DNA of 64,000 bases from Bog-473 sp963779735 (GCA_963779735.1 CAVZZJ010000006.1:558001-622000); one strand, 5' to 3'. Counted from the first letter of the stretch, positions 25,993-36,065 are shown. Notes: generated by a model from the sequence alone, not told the origin. Made by a program: numbers and translations.

Positions 25993-26646
25993 TCACCGAG
26001 TGACGTCAAATGAGGCGTGAGCCGTCGCCTTGTTTCCGTGGTGAGAGGGGCTCTCGATGACACCCGAGACGTGGAGTGTGCCGATCGTTCCCGTAAAGTC
26101 GAAGTTGTTACCGTTCGGATTGGCCGTGAGGATCGCTGTCAGCTTTTGGTTCCTGAAAGTCCCAGTCACGTTGCCCAGTGAACTCTTCGAGGAGTCGGAG
26201 AGCGGATGCGGGAGAGTTAACACGATATCAAGCGTGAAGGGGGCGCCGTCGATGATGCCCTTCACGTCGGCAATGGGAAGGCTCGAAGGGATTGAGACCG
26301 ACGTAGGGTCCGAGCCATGTGGAGTCTCGCCGATGCCGGGAATCTTGGGCACTTTGTCGGTAGCCGAAACCGCAAGACCGCCAGCCTTGCCGCTAATGGA
26401 GTTGACTGTCGGCGAGGTACCGCCCTTACCGGTCCAGCTAATCGTTGCGGTGCCTCGACCGAGCGGAATACTCGTCAGACGGGAGATCTCGGCCACGACC
26501 GGTACGGCCAACAGCACTGTAAGCACGCCTCCGGCGGCGACCCCGATCACGACCCTGAGTCTTCCCTGATGAAAGGTTGATTTTCCCTCCTGGCGTGGTG
26601 CTGATTCCCGCAAAGCTGCTCTCCTTGGAGTAGTTTTCCGCCACAT
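25993..26646 (-). CDS. membrane-anchored secreted protein, unknown family
   Basis: A 217-residue protein with a basic N-terminus, one helix (VVIGVAAGGVLTVLLAVPVV), then a Gly/Ser/Thr-rich beta-type exterior domain (ISWTGKGGTSPTVNSISGK ... HVSGVIESPSHHGN). It has no Cys and no catalytic motif. Likely anchored with its C-terminal domain outside. Confidence 0.55.
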   Translation of the reverse strand: MWRKTTPRRAALRESAPRQEGKSTFHQGRLRVVIGVAAGGVLTVLLAVPVVAEISRLTSIPLGRGTATISWTGKGGTSPTVNSISGKAGGLAVSATDKVPKIPGIGETPHGSDPTSVSIPSSLPIADVKGIIDGAPFTLDIVLTLPHPLSDSSKSSLGNVTGTFRNQKLTAILTANPNGNNFDFTGTIGTLHVSGVIESPSHHGNKATAHASFDVTR

Positions 26647-26789
26647 TCTTCATCAATGCGCAATGTCACGTCGGGATGCTGGCGGGTTGAAGCTTTCAGT
26701 TATCCTCCGCCTGAATCGCTTGCTGTCATCAATGTCGATCCTTTGGCCCTGACTAGCCGCTCATCCTGCGGTGTGGGACACCACTTGCG

Positions 26790-27430
26790 CTAGTCGAGGG
26801 TACCTCGAGCGTTTACGACATTGTACGGTGGTACTGTTCGTGCGCCCTCGATCTTCGCAATGGCTTCGTTCACGAAACCCTCGACCTAGACAATATCGGA
26901 TTGGCCAATGTCCTCGTAGATAATCTCACCGGCATACCGGCCGACCTCGAATAGACGACATCCGCCTCAAGGGTGAATCCTTTGATCGTCAGTGATGCGG
27001 AGTATGCACCCGAAGCATTGCCAACCTCAGGAAAGGACATGGATTGAACGGTGCCGGTGACACTTTGGCCGCCGACGGTTGCGCCGAGTGTCTTGCAATG
27101 GCCGAACACCCTATTCACTTCATTAAATCGAGCAGACGCTCCCTTCCCACCTGCGAGGATCTCTCCGAGCGCCGGAACGGACCCATCGACATAAAGGGCG
27201 CCCGCCATTGCCACCCCCTGTGGTTGAGTGTGCAGGATCTTCATGCATCCCGTGTAGGTGTCGTTCCCGCCGCTTGCGTTATCCACGATCCATCCCGCAG
27301 GCATGTTCGATAGAGAAAGCACCTTGGCTTGCGCTTGAGCGTTCGTCATGGCGCCTGCCTGTGCCGCTCCGGTCACGATCGACCCGGCGATCACCAATAT
27401 GGCCGCCACCGTCGCAAGAGAACGATTCAC
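26790..27430 (-). pseudogene. secreted protein with frameshift and nonsense codon
   Basis: The N-terminal 160 residues are intact: signal peptide LATVAAILVIAGSIVTGAAQAGA, then a mature domain with a CKTLGATVGGQSVTGTVQSM stretch. At about residue 158 (near 26955) one base is missing; the right frame then reads FEVGRYAGEIIYEDIGQSDI, meets a TAG, and continues VEGFVNEAIAKIEG to a stop at 26790. Two lesions indicate loss of the C-terminal part. Family not recognised. Confidence 0.6.
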
Positions 27431-27678
27431 CGTCAGGCGCTACCTGGAGCGACATCACCGACAGCCACGTTTTCACAATGAGGACAGCACCGCTTCCGTT
27501 GAGCAATGTCCCTAGAGTTGGCCATCTGCTCTGCGCTTTTGCCCACCTGAAGGGTCGCAACACCTGCGAACAAACTATGCGTCAATATCGAGAGCGTCGA
27601 TAGGGTCTAAAGACTCTTGTCTCCACCGGCCCAGAGGTCTGGCTACCCGCAGGAGCGCCATGGGTCTACGTTTTAGAT

Positions 27679-28452
27679 GTGAAGAGCCGAGGAAAGGCCG
27701 GAACGTTCGCCCTGTCGCTCGTGGCCGTCACGGCGGCGCTTGCTGCTTGCGGGTCAACACCTCACAAGGCAGGGATTCATGCCCTCAAATCGACGACGTC
27801 TACAACGACGACTGGTACGGCGCCCAATACTACGACCACCCACACCGACACATCGACTTCGACTTCAATCGCCATCACTCCCTCTGCCGTGACGGCGTTA
27901 GTCCCTGACTGCACGGCAAACGACCTGACGATGACCGCTCGTCCACAGTATTCGAGCTACAGCTGGAATGAGACCATGGAAGTGATCGTGGAGCTTTCAA
28001 ATCGATCGGGATCTTCATGCCAAGTCTTGCCGGACACGTTGATCGTTGGAGACTTTTCTGACGGATGTGAGCCGGATGTGGTCATGGAGTTCTATGACGC
28101 TGGTCTTTCCCCGAGCACTGGCCTTCTCGGTCCATATCAGCGACCGTGCCCCTTGGCTCCCAGCATCGTTGTGCCTGGGACGCCCACCACGGTTCAGGTT
28201 GCCGCTGCATTTCAATGTGGTCCTGGGGCACAGCACTGTGCTGTGGCAGAAGATGGCGACGAAACCTGGGATGTACGAGCCGAATGGCAGCTGGCTCTAG
28301 GCCAGAATCTCGGAGCGGGCTTCAACGTGTTAGTTGTTACTCCGCCGGCGCCCGGAACGACGACGACGACGACAGCCCAATCCGCCTCAACGACCACGAC
28401 ATCAGCACAGTCCACGACGACGTCGACCTCTACCACGACCACCGTTCCATAA
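27679..28452 (+). CDS. lipoprotein with Thr-rich linkers
   Basis: A 257-residue protein with a lipobox (LVAVTAALAACGS; Cys24). A Thr-rich linker of ACG/ACC repeats follows, then a domain with two Cys pairs (VELSNRSGSSCQVLPDTL; CPLAPSIVVPGTP; FQCGPGAQHC) and another Thr/Ser tail. The N-terminal GTG has no clear Shine-Dalgarno. Fold unclear; possibly a beta-sandwich surface protein. Confidence 0.6.
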   Translation: MKSRGKAGTFALSLVAVTAALAACGSTPHKAGIHALKSTTSTTTTGTAPNTTTTHTDTSTSTSIAITPSAVTALVPDCTANDLTMTARPQYSSYSWNETMEVIVELSNRSGSSCQVLPDTLIVGDFSDGCEPDVVMEFYDAGLSPSTGLLGPYQRPCPLAPSIVVPGTPTTVQVAAAFQCGPGAQHCAVAEDGDETWDVRAEWQLALGQNLGAGFNVLVVTPPAPGTTTTTTAQSASTTTTSAQSTTTSTSTTTTVP

Positions 28453-28588
28453 GGTGAGCTGCAGTGTCTAGGTGTGGCGAACTTAAGAAGGGTCACCGGT
28501 TGCCATCCGGTGTCAATCGGATTGCTTCTGATATTCGCCATCGAACTGGAACGGGGTTTACGACTTGGTGTGACGTAATGTCTCTAGA

Positions 28589-29497
28589 GTGCACACCCTC
28601 GCAAGTGTTTTGGCGACAGCGCTTGCTGCATGCTTTGTTTTTGCCGTTCCCATATTGGGCTGGCGTCGATATCGCCGCTTAAAGCTCGACCTCCAGACCG
28701 ACCCCGGACTCCGGCTCAGGTATTACTGGACATCGATCATCCGAAAGTGGGCACTTGTAGGCCTTGTTCTGGTGATCGGCCTGTTATCCGGAAAATCGTG
28801 GCGATCTCTCGGCCTGCCCACAAGCACGATGTTTCGTTTCAATGCAGGGTGGACGTTCTATTATTTGTCGGTCTTCGTGCTCGGGTTTGTGATTGGACTG
28901 GTCCTCCTCCGGAAGCGGATTTCCAGAGGCAAAGTAGCGACACCGTTACGTGGAGCCATTTACCTGTTACCACGGTCGCCGGCCGAGCGTCAGGTCTTTG
29001 TAGGCTTCGCTCTCACTGCCGGAATCTGTGAGGAGATCTTGTACAGGGGATTCGGACTGCTTTACATGCGTTGGGCGTTTCCGACGGCAAGCCTCACCGT
29101 GGATATCGTGGTGACCTCGTTGGTTTTTGGTGCCGCCCATGCGTATCAAGGTTGGATTGGCGTGGGCGCTACCTCAATCGCCGGCTTGCTCTTCGGCGTG
29201 ATGGTGGCGGCTACCGGCACATTGCTTGTTGCGATCACCGTCCACGCTCTTATTGATCTCCGACTCCTCGTGCTTCCAGAGGACTTTCTCGATGAGCTAA
29301 CCCGCAAAGCAAAGGCAGCCGAGGAGCCACCGCCAGCAACCGAGACCACGTCGGTGGTGTACGTCCAACAGACCTCTCCGCCACCACTACGTCCCCCTGC
29401 CGGTTGGTATCCGGACTTATCTCAGCCTGGGGTGCTCCGATGGTGGGATGGAACGAACTGGACCGAGCACCGCTGCACGCAGGCGCCATCCACCTAG
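28589..29497 (+). CDS. CPBP-family intramembrane glutamic protease with C-terminal DUF2510
   Basis: A 302-residue polytopic membrane protein starting at a GTG. CPBP motifs are EEILYRG (148-154), FGAAHAYQG (His184) and TVHALIDL (His219), the putative glutamate/histidine active site. After a Pro-rich linker, residues 270-295 form DUF2510 (PAGWYPDLSQPGVLRWWDG, then TNWTEH). The fusion puts the DUF2510 module on a protease, suggesting that the module targets or senses the membrane. DUF2510's role is not known. Confidence 0.85.
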   Translation: MHTLASVLATALAACFVFAVPILGWRRYRRLKLDLQTDPGLRLRYYWTSIIRKWALVGLVLVIGLLSGKSWRSLGLPTSTMFRFNAGWTFYYLSVFVLGFVIGLVLLRKRISRGKVATPLRGAIYLLPRSPAERQVFVGFALTAGICEEILYRGFGLLYMRWAFPTASLTVDIVVTSLVFGAAHAYQGWIGVGATSIAGLLFGVMVAATGTLLVAITVHALIDLRLLVLPEDFLDELTRKAKAAEEPPPATETTSVVYVQQTSPPPLRPPAGWYPDLSQPGVLRWWDGTNWTEHRCTQAPST

Positions 29498-29610
29498 CCC
29501 GTTGGGCCGGCCAGCCACGGCTAGACCGGCGGTCGGAGACAGCCTGAACTCCGCCCGATATCGGCACGTTCCGGTCAGTCTCATAGTGAGTCGGGTAGCC
29601 TTCAAGGCCA

Positions 29611-29889
29611 GTGGAACGTGCGAACGCTCATCTCACAGGATGGTGCAACGACCCATATGGTCGCCACCAACACCGCTGGCTGACGGCGGGCGAGCCGTCT
29701 GCCTTAGTGGGTGATGGCGGCGTAGAGAGTCAAGACCCTCCGCCCGATGGCCCGTTCGTAGTCGAACCCGTACTTGTGGAGTACAACTCGGTTAACGGCG
29801 ATGACCTGCGGAGAGCTGGCGAACCGATTCCTGCGGATGCCGGACAGGCGGTGTGGGACGACACAATAGGGAGACTGCCCTGGCCCTGA
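29611..29889 (+). CDS. orphan 92-residue protein
   Basis: A GTG-initiated frame with phrases LTGWCNDPYGRHQHRWLTAG, then PSALVGDGGVESQDPPPDGP. The pattern WCxDPYGRHxxRWLxxGxPxxLVxDGGVExxDxPPxGP looks like a conserved small actinobacterial protein, but I cannot name it. A single Cys; the tail is acidic. Confidence 0.5.
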   Translation: MERANAHLTGWCNDPYGRHQHRWLTAGEPSALVGDGGVESQDPPPDGPFVVEPVLVEYNSVNGDDLRRAGEPIPADAGQAVWDDTIGRLPWP

Positions 29890-29995
29890 GAGTCTGACTG
29901 CGCCTTCCCGTGGAAGCGGTGTATTTGACCCCGTTTTGCATCTCGGCCGAACTCCGCACCGTCCCTGCGAGAAGGGGGCAGTGCTTTCGATTGCA

Positions 29996-31072
29996 TTAGC
30001 GGAGTGGAACTCGAAAGTCCAGGTCCTCCCAATGCACCGTGACGACTCTCGCACCCTCGGGGATCGAAGGCTCGAAGGTGCTGCTGTGAGTAAGTACCCT
30101 CCCGCCTTCTGACATTTTGCCGCCTTCTTTGACGTACTCCGTGCCCAGATCGTCGGTCAGTGAGATCTGACCAATAGACACGGTCAGCTCAAGTATGTCG
30201 ATCAACTTCACGTGCTGCTCAATGCGTTCAAGGCTCCAGGGATCAGCGGAATCGTAGCCATGGTTCTCTAGGTCCTGAGCGAGCTGGACATCGGGGTCTT
30301 GTTCCAAAGTGATGAGCCAGTTCACAACCACCTTGGATTTGTAGCACTCGATCTCTTCAATCCGCACTCGTCCACCGTACCTATGCAGTTGTTCGGCTCC
30401 GTGGCCTGAGACACGGCGGAGCGCTGGTTCAGGGAAGGCCATCTGGAGCGGAATTGGTTCGCCGGCGACACCGAGGAGCGCACCAGCGGCGTCGTGTGCC
30501 TCCACTCGCAGCGGTGCGAACAACTCAGTACAGATTGTCCACGACCCGAAGTGTCCGGACGCTGGACGCTTGTCGATTCTTCCTCCTTGGACGAGCCAAA
30601 TCTCTGCGACCGTGGGAGCGTGGAACCCAGACATCACGATGGCGAGTCTGCCGGGTGCTGGCTCGTCGGTTAAGTAATCGGAAGAGCCTTCGATCACAGC
30701 GTCAGGAAAAAATCGCATGAAGTTGGGGTCCCCAATGGCTCCGGTCCGGTCGGCATTCCAGAACGATGGCATTTTTATCGGATGCCATCCGTCTTCATTG
30801 CGGCCATATTGAAAGGTCACTTCCGCTAGGTGAAAGACCTCCTCGTCCTCGCTGAAGAAGATGAGGTGAACCACTCCACCGAGGCCAGTTGTCCAAAATG
30901 AAACCGGGACTACGTCCGAGTGCTTGAGCTCCTTGGGAAGAGGAGGAAGGCCCTCTTGGAGCACGGCGAGACCCCTCTGTTGCATTACGTCAAAATCAGG
31001 GTTCGCCATGGGGCATTGTATCGCCGGTGCGTTCAGCGGCGTTTTGATGACCCGGTCGACCTGTCCCACCAT
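29996..31072 (-). CDS. orphan protein, about 350 residues
   Basis: A long, intact, cytoplasmic-type protein without signal peptide. The likely N-terminus is MANPDFDVMQQRGLAVLQEG at 31009; an upstream ATG at 31072 is possible but its extra residues look non-coding. The body is beta-rich and acidic with evenly spaced hydrophobic strands (VVHLIFFSEDEEVFHLAEV; RVRIEEIECYKSKVVVNWLI) and a C-terminal HWEDLDFRVPLR. No known domain. Both flanks are non-coding. Confidence 0.6.
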   Translation of the reverse strand: MVGQVDRVIKTPLNAPAIQCPMANPDFDVMQQRGLAVLQEGLPPLPKELKHSDVVPVSFWTTGLGGVVHLIFFSEDEEVFHLAEVTFQYGRNEDGWHPIKMPSFWNADRTGAIGDPNFMRFFPDAVIEGSSDYLTDEPAPGRLAIVMSGFHAPTVAEIWLVQGGRIDKRPASGHFGSWTICTELFAPLRVEAHDAAGALLGVAGEPIPLQMAFPEPALRRVSGHGAEQLHRYGGRVRIEEIECYKSKVVVNWLITLEQDPDVQLAQDLENHGYDSADPWSLERIEQHVKLIDILELTVSIGQISLTDDLGTEYVKEGGKMSEGGRVLTHSSTFEPSIPEGARVVTVHWEDLDFRVPLR

Positions 31073-31108
31073 CCCGGCGGACGGGGCACTCTTTCCAGGT
31101 GTGGTAGT

Positions 31109-31467
31109 TCAACTGCAATCGGCAAAAACCGAAGCATGAGCAACCCCACCGGATTGCAACGTCACATGCACAGGAACGACACCGGACTGGTTCGTTGTCA
31201 CCCTGTATTGTCCAGCCGGCAGAGAAAACTTGAAGTTGAAGGAGCCGAGTTTGGTCTGTTTGACCACGATACGACCACCTCGGTAGACGATGACCTGCAC
31301 GGGATGAGAAGGCGCACCGGGTCGCCCGAACATTCTCCCGCCACTCCCAACAGCACGCCGAGATGAGGGCTTGCAGTCTTGGGCGACGTCGTCGAGCCTC
31401 CGCATCCTGCGATGGCAAATGCACCGGCGACACAAAGAGCTGCTGCCGACTTCCTCACCCTGGCCAT
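31109..31467 (-). pseudogene. small lipoprotein, frameshifted
   Basis: A frame from 31467 gives a classic lipoprotein start (MARVRKSAAALCVAGAFAI, AGCGGS) and stays sensible to about LGVLLGVAG. A second frame then carries the mature domain (HPVQVIVYRGGRIVVKQTKL; FSLPAGQYRVTT) to a stop at 31109. One indel near 31335 separates them. Confidence 0.6.
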
Positions 31468-31565
31468 TCTTTCCTTTTTCCGGCGTCGTCTCTATTTATG
31501 ACGAGTCGTCCCGCCTGTTGGTTCGACCGCCCCCGAGCACAAGTGCCCTCGTCTCCCGCGCCCGA

Positions 31566-32330
31566 TCACCTATGGCCATAAAGCTGAGTGAACTTTCCCA
31601 AGACAACGGTGCAGACGGTGTGCTCGGCCGCAGGCATCGTGCACGTCGCTATGTAGGCTGCTGGAATGGTCGAGGGGTAATAGATGTTCACCCCATTCGC
31701 CGGATTCCTTCCTCCCGATGGTATGCCCAGGCCGTGTACGCCAGGCGGGTCCTCGAACCCAAACACGTGAGTGCTGATCCGACGCACATGTTCGGAACTC
31801 GGATGGGGCGGGCATGGGTGACCAAAGGCGGTCTCGAAACCTGCTGCAGCTGATCGAAAAATCGTGCAGGCATATCCCAACCCCTGAGTCGCACTCCCGC
31901 CCGGCTGCGTACCTGTAATCGCCTCATCTGAGGACGAGCGAGAAAGAGGCCATCCGGCGCCCCAACTGCTCCCCGGCACGGCCTCACCGCTGGGATGGAT
32001 GAGCAGGCCACCGCTGCCGTCCGCTCCGTAGGTCGCACTACAGATCCATCCCTTCGGTGCGAGCAGGGTCATGATATCGCTGGTATCGACGTAAGCCGCC
32101 AACTTGGTTGCGAGGTCGGACGGAACCTTCGCAGAGACCGAAGAGGGAATCGGCACGGTTGACGGTGGAGTGGCCAGCGCAAAGGTCGTAGGGCAAGGGA
32201 CAACAGGTAGGTGCACGGTCGTTGTGGAGGATTTCGCCGTGGCGGGACGGACACTCGCCGCTGCTGTTCCAGATGCGGCAAGCACCACACAGGTCGCAGC
32301 CACGCCGATGACGAACCGTGAAGTTCTCAC
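31566..32330 (-). CDS. secreted protein, unknown family
   Basis: A 254-residue protein with a signal peptide (RFVIGVAATCVVLAASGTA). The mature part has six Cys, phrases APKGWICSATYGADGSGGL and GLGYACTIFRSAAAGFETAF, and ends AEHTVCTVVLGKFTQLYGH. The spacing suggests disulphides. No family recognised. Intact. Confidence 0.6.
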   Translation of the reverse strand: MRTSRFVIGVAATCVVLAASGTAAASVRPATAKSSTTTVHLPVVPCPTTFALATPPSTVPIPSSVSAKVPSDLATKLAAYVDTSDIMTLLAPKGWICSATYGADGSGGLLIHPSGEAVPGSSWGAGWPLSRSSSDEAITGTQPGGSATQGLGYACTIFRSAAAGFETAFGHPCPPHPSSEHVRRISTHVFGFEDPPGVHGLGIPSGGRNPANGVNIYYPSTIPAAYIATCTMPAAEHTVCTVVLGKFTQLYGHR

Positions 32331-32377
32331 TCAGTCATTCTGGTTCGGATGGCAATCGATCGGTCCGCCGCTTATCC

Positions 32378-32584
32378 ATGAGACAAGATGGCGCCGTGGC
32401 CCGGCCCATGCGGCGAAGCGATGTCGAGGAGCTGGCGGTGTCAATCCGGGCCCTCCTCGCCGACCCAGATGCGCAAATAAATGAGCCCGTTCGGCGCCGC
32501 TGGGAGGGTGCGCTGGTCGCCTTGGAGGCGGTCCTCGGGGAGAAGACCTCGCTTGTGGATAACTTGGAGATGGATTTCCTGTAA
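32378..32584 (+). CDS. small orphan helical protein
   Basis: A 68-residue frame with MRRSDVEELAVSIRALLADP, then RRRWEGALVALEAVLGEKTS, a helical, acidic-basic pattern. ATG at 32378; a later ATG could serve. It lies 127 bases before the tyrosine recombinase relic. Confidence 0.4.
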   Translation: MRQDGAVARPMRRSDVEELAVSIRALLADPDAQINEPVRRRWEGALVALEAVLGEKTSLVDNLEMDFL

Positions 32585-32711
32585 ACGCAGGACCGAGCGT
32601 TTTGGAGGGTCCCTCTTTGGACCCTTTTTGGTCCATTCGTTTTGCCATTTGACCAGGGAATATCGACCATGGAAACTACTTATGAGAATGGAGCTTCTAG
32701 AAAGTGATCAG

Positions 32712-33522
32712 ATGACTGATCCGCACCTCCCAGCGCTGCCCGAGAACCTGGTCCCAACTCCGGTCGCCGACTTCACCAGGCACCCAGCGGCCGTCTACCT
32801 GGCACGGTTGGCGCCGGGGTCCCGTCGGTCCCAGCGGGCGGCCCTCGAGACGATGGCGGGGATCCTCACCTCGAGCCGGCTCGGGATCGACGAGCTTCCC
32901 TGGCACCGTCTCGGCTACCAGCACACCCAGGCCCTCCGTGCGGCCATGGCCGAGCGCTCTCTCGAGGTGAGCTGCGGGCACTGTTCGAGTCCTGCCGCAA
33001 GGACGGCCGGCCGACCGGCGTGACGCCGCCCTCATGGGCGTCCTTTACGGGGCCGGCCTGCGCCGGGCCGAGGTCGTGGCACTGAAGCTGTCGGATTACG
33101 ACTCCGAGACCGGAGCGCTCATCGTGAGAGGCAAGGGTAATAAGGAGCGCACCGCCTATATCGACGACGGCGCCGCCGAGGCCATGGGGACGTGGATTAC
33201 TGCCCGAGGCGATGAGCCCGGTCCGTTGTTCTGCCCGATTACTCAACGAGGGGAAGTAACCATCCGCCCGATTACGGACCAAGCGGTTTACTCCATCCTC
33301 CAGACTCGGGCCGCCAAGGCGAAGGTACGACCGTTCTCTCCCCACGATTTACGCCGGTCGTGCGTGTCGGACCTCCTCGATGCCGGGGTCGACATCTCTG
33401 TGGTGCAACAGTTCGTCGGTCATGCCAACGTCATGACGACCGCCCGCTACGACCGCCGAGGTGAGCACGCCAAAGAAAGGGCTGCCAAGTCGCTGCACGT
33501 CCCGTTCGTGGTCGACCAATAA
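32712..33522 (+). pseudogene. tyrosine recombinase (XerC/D-like) with internal deletion
   Basis: The N-terminal core-binding region reads HPAAVYLARLAPGSRRSQRA, then LETMAGILTSSRLGIDELPW. After AAMAERSL the next family block (GELRALFESCRKDGRPTG) appears in another frame, skipping some 50-60 residues; a further shift leads to RDAALMGVLYGAGLRRAEVV. The catalytic half then runs intact: Arg in GLRRAE, HDLRR, the GHA His and Tyr in TARYDRRG. Internal deletion plus frameshifts make it a relic. The same family's N-terminus recurs at 40164. Confidence 0.75.
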
Positions 33523-33554
33523 CAGCGAGAGCGCAGATCCGTCGTGCTGTAGGC

Positions 33555-33633
33555 GGTCATTTCGTCGTGACCACAAATGACCCCTCCCATCCTTACGGTT
33601 GCCAGTAACGATGGGACTCCGCCAGGTGCCATT
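33555..33633. repeat. dispersed repeat R1, copy A with hairpin
   Basis: GGTCATTT/AAATGACC form a perfect 8-base stem at 33555-33582. Next comes the R1 core with GCCAGTAACGATGGGACTCC, homologous to 35924 and 39481. It lies just after the tyrosine recombinase relic. Confidence 0.6.
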
Positions 33634-33778
33634 GACTCCAGGCTCCACACAGACGTAAGGGGCACGGTCCTCTTCGTTGGGCGAACGTTGGGAAATAGTT
33701 CTCCGGAAGTTGTGTCCTCTGAATCAGACTTCAATGCAATCTGCCGAACAACGAGCCCACAAGGGAGATCAGAAGGCC

Positions 33779-34753
33779 ATGAGTGCTGCCGGTAGAGTGG
33801 TGAACTCAAAAAGCGTGCGATGCCGAGCTGCCAGCCTTCTGTGTGCATTACTGGCCAGCATCATCGCCGGTCTGTTCCTTGCACAGTCCGCTGCCCTTGC
33901 AGCGAGCACCCTCCCATCGGTCGTGCTGTCGAGCACCTTTCCTGGCATGGTTGCATCGCCACCAGGAGTGACCAATGGTCCGATAAGTGGAGCAGGACTG
34001 AACTACCTTCCCATTAACGAGCAGTTAGGTGCGAAGCTACTTCTTTACCTTTCAGACGGTGAAGTCAATGGTGGCTACATACGGTCATGGACCCGTCAGC
34101 CGGGCAACGGAGATGGGATCTTCATCTTTGCCTTCAGCTTCAAGAGTGCGACTGACCGGGGTTCATGGCTACAAGGACTAGATGCCGGTCTACAATCGCA
34201 ACCTGGAGATACGACGTTCGCTGCTCCCGGCGTGCCCGGGGCTGAGGGCTATACAGCGCACCTGACAACGTCGGCGGGCGCACCGCTTTCCGAGAACGTG
34301 GTGACCTTCGACAAAGGCGACACGATCTTCATGGTCATAGTTGGCTCTTCCACAGGCGATCTCACCAGTGCGGATGCCGTATCGCTCGCCACACGACAGG
34401 CGGCAAATGCACCAGGAGCCTCGTCGACGAGCAGCAAAATCCCGACTTACGAGATAGGCGGGGCAGTGGGAGCAGCATTGCTGGTCGTTTTGATCGTGGT
34501 GGCGACCCGACGCAGACGCAATCGGCCAACGGCGCCTACGGTCCAGCGCAGCTCTTTTCAGCCCAACTCATTTCAGCCGACTTCGGCCCAGACCAATACA
34601 GTCAGGGCGTCAAGCAGCTCGTACCCCCCTCTCCCGACCGAACCTCTAGAGTGTGGATGGACCGCAGTAGGGGATTCTGATTCCGTAGAGTGGTACTGGG
34701 ACGGACGGGCGTGGACGGACCGTAGGGAACTGACGCCTGCCGAATCGGAATAA
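33779..34753 (+). CDS. secreted/anchored protein with C-terminal DUF2510-like motif
   Basis: A 324-residue protein from an ATG at 33779 (GGGAG eleven bases upstream) with a signal-like helix (ASLLCALLASIIAGLFLAQS). An outer domain of about 180 residues follows, then a second helix (IGGAVGAALLVVLIVVA), a basic stop-transfer, a Gln/Pro linker and a terminal CGWTAVGDSDSVEWYWDG, GRAWTDRR resembling DUF2510. Frames upstream of the chosen ATG carry repeat A and are not protein-like. Confidence 0.65.
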   Translation: MSAAGRVVNSKSVRCRAASLLCALLASIIAGLFLAQSAALAASTLPSVVLSSTFPGMVASPPGVTNGPISGAGLNYLPINEQLGAKLLLYLSDGEVNGGYIRSWTRQPGNGDGIFIFAFSFKSATDRGSWLQGLDAGLQSQPGDTTFAAPGVPGAEGYTAHLTTSAGAPLSENVVTFDKGDTIFMVIVGSSTGDLTSADAVSLATRQAANAPGASSTSSKIPTYEIGGAVGAALLVVLIVVATRRRRNRPTAPTVQRSSFQPNSFQPTSAQTNTVRASSSSYPPLPTEPLECGWTAVGDSDSVEWYWDGRAWTDRRELTPAESE

Positions 34754-34812
34754 TGACGTTGGGGTGTCTTGCGGGACAGCGCAGCCTCTATTGCCTTCCG
34801 TCTCATCCGCCG

Positions 34813-35797
34813 ATGACACCGTGGAGCCGTCGCTCCCTGTTGGGCGGGCTTGTCGCTCTCACCGTCTTCATGGTGACCGCTATCGGAGGGCTGGTATCTG
34901 GGGCCGCCCCTGCACGGGGTCCTTCCCTCAACCTCCGGATGGCTGGTCAAGCCTTTTCCACGACATGGCCGGGCTTTTCGTCAGGTTTGGCCCATAAGAA
35001 TCTGGCCAAGGTGAGCAGCTACAGCACCGGCGAGATGGAGCAGGCCGTTGTCGGGTACTACAGCTGTGGGTGTGCAACCTGGCTATTGCATGATTACACG
35101 GTTCGCTTCAGCGTTCCCATCGAGCAGCAATTCCCCTCTGTCGTTTCTGGCCGAAGTTGCGGGTCTTGACGCCCAGCATCAAGGCATGGTCGAAGAAGTG
35201 GTCCTCACCAAGACCAGTACCAGCGACCGTTGGCGGGTTGCCTACATGGTCGACTACGAGGAGGAAAGTCGGTTCCTCGGACCTTCAGCAGTCCGAGCAG
35301 CTCCTCCCATGCTATTCGACATCACCAGGGTGGGGACAGAGCTTTCCTATTTCTTTCAGACCATCGTCAATACCGGAAGACCACCGGCAGATGACAACTG
35401 GCCGTTGACCGGTGCGCTGAAGCAACAGGTGTACCACGACCTTGGAGTGAAACAGGCAATCGAAGAAGAGGGAAATAGCCAACAGTCCACTTTTGTTCCA
35501 GCCGACCACAGTTCTGCGTTTGCTTATCCCTCCGGCGACATTATGTGCGGTGCGATCGATTCTTCGGCCCTAATTACAACCCCAACCGGGTATGTGACGG
35601 TGCAACCCGCCAATCGCAGTAACTGGGGGTCGCTTCTCGCACCTGGTGCCTATTCGAGCCTCACCAAGACTGGTGTCGAGGATTACTGCTTTACTGCGAC
35701 CACGGGCGGCCTCACGACGCCGATCAGTTTTTTTGGCGGCATCGATAACATAGTGGGAAGTCCCGAAAATGCGACCCTCTCTGGGATAGTGCGGTAA
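34813..35797 (+). pseudogene. secreted/anchored protein with a one-base insertion
   Basis: From MTPWSRRSLLGGLVALTVFM (ATG at 34813) the protein has a signal helix and reads to FSVPIEQQFPS. At about 35135 one extra base is present; the correct frame continues LSFLAEVAGLDAQHQGMVEE to ENATLSGIVR. The mature domain has several Cys and no known signature. It follows the previous gene closely on the same strand. Confidence 0.6.
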
Positions 35798-35912
35798 CCC
35801 AACGAAATGGTGAGATCGGGCGATAACCATCCATTGTAAACCCGGTGGTGACCATCCATGGGCTTCCGCTACATGCGGCAGGGTGTTTACTTGGCCATCT
35901 GTGATCACGTAC

Positions 35913-35993
35913 CCCATCGTTGCCGTCGCCAGTGACGATGGGACTCCGGCAGGTGCCGTACGAGGTGAGGCGTTCGAGTAATCGGTTAATACC
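35913..35993. repeat. dispersed repeat R1, copy B with hairpin
   Basis: CCCATCGT/ACGATGGG form a perfect 8-base stem with a 14-base loop. The core from 35924 matches copy C at 36 of 37 positions and continues with a shared GCGGTTCGAGTAA-like tail. It sits in the gap between two plus-strand orphan genes. Confidence 0.65.
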
Positions 35994-36027
35994 CGATTTG
36001 CAGTTCAGGGGGCGCCCCGGTCTGCTG

Positions 36028-36065
36028 CATCGATTTGCGACGCCCAGTACCGGCGACGGGGGCAC
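36028..36065. repeat. dispersed repeat R3, copy 1
   Basis: ATCGATTTGCGACGCCCAGT followed by a GGCGACGGGGGCAC segment, matching 40690-40729 except for a few bases. It lies 35 bases beyond R1 copy B. Confidence 0.5.

Noticed and set aside
28340..28450. ACG/ACC-rich repeats looking like a tandem array
   Set aside because: They encode the Thr-rich tail of the lipoprotein and vary in unit, so they are linker coding sequence, not a CRISPR or satellite.
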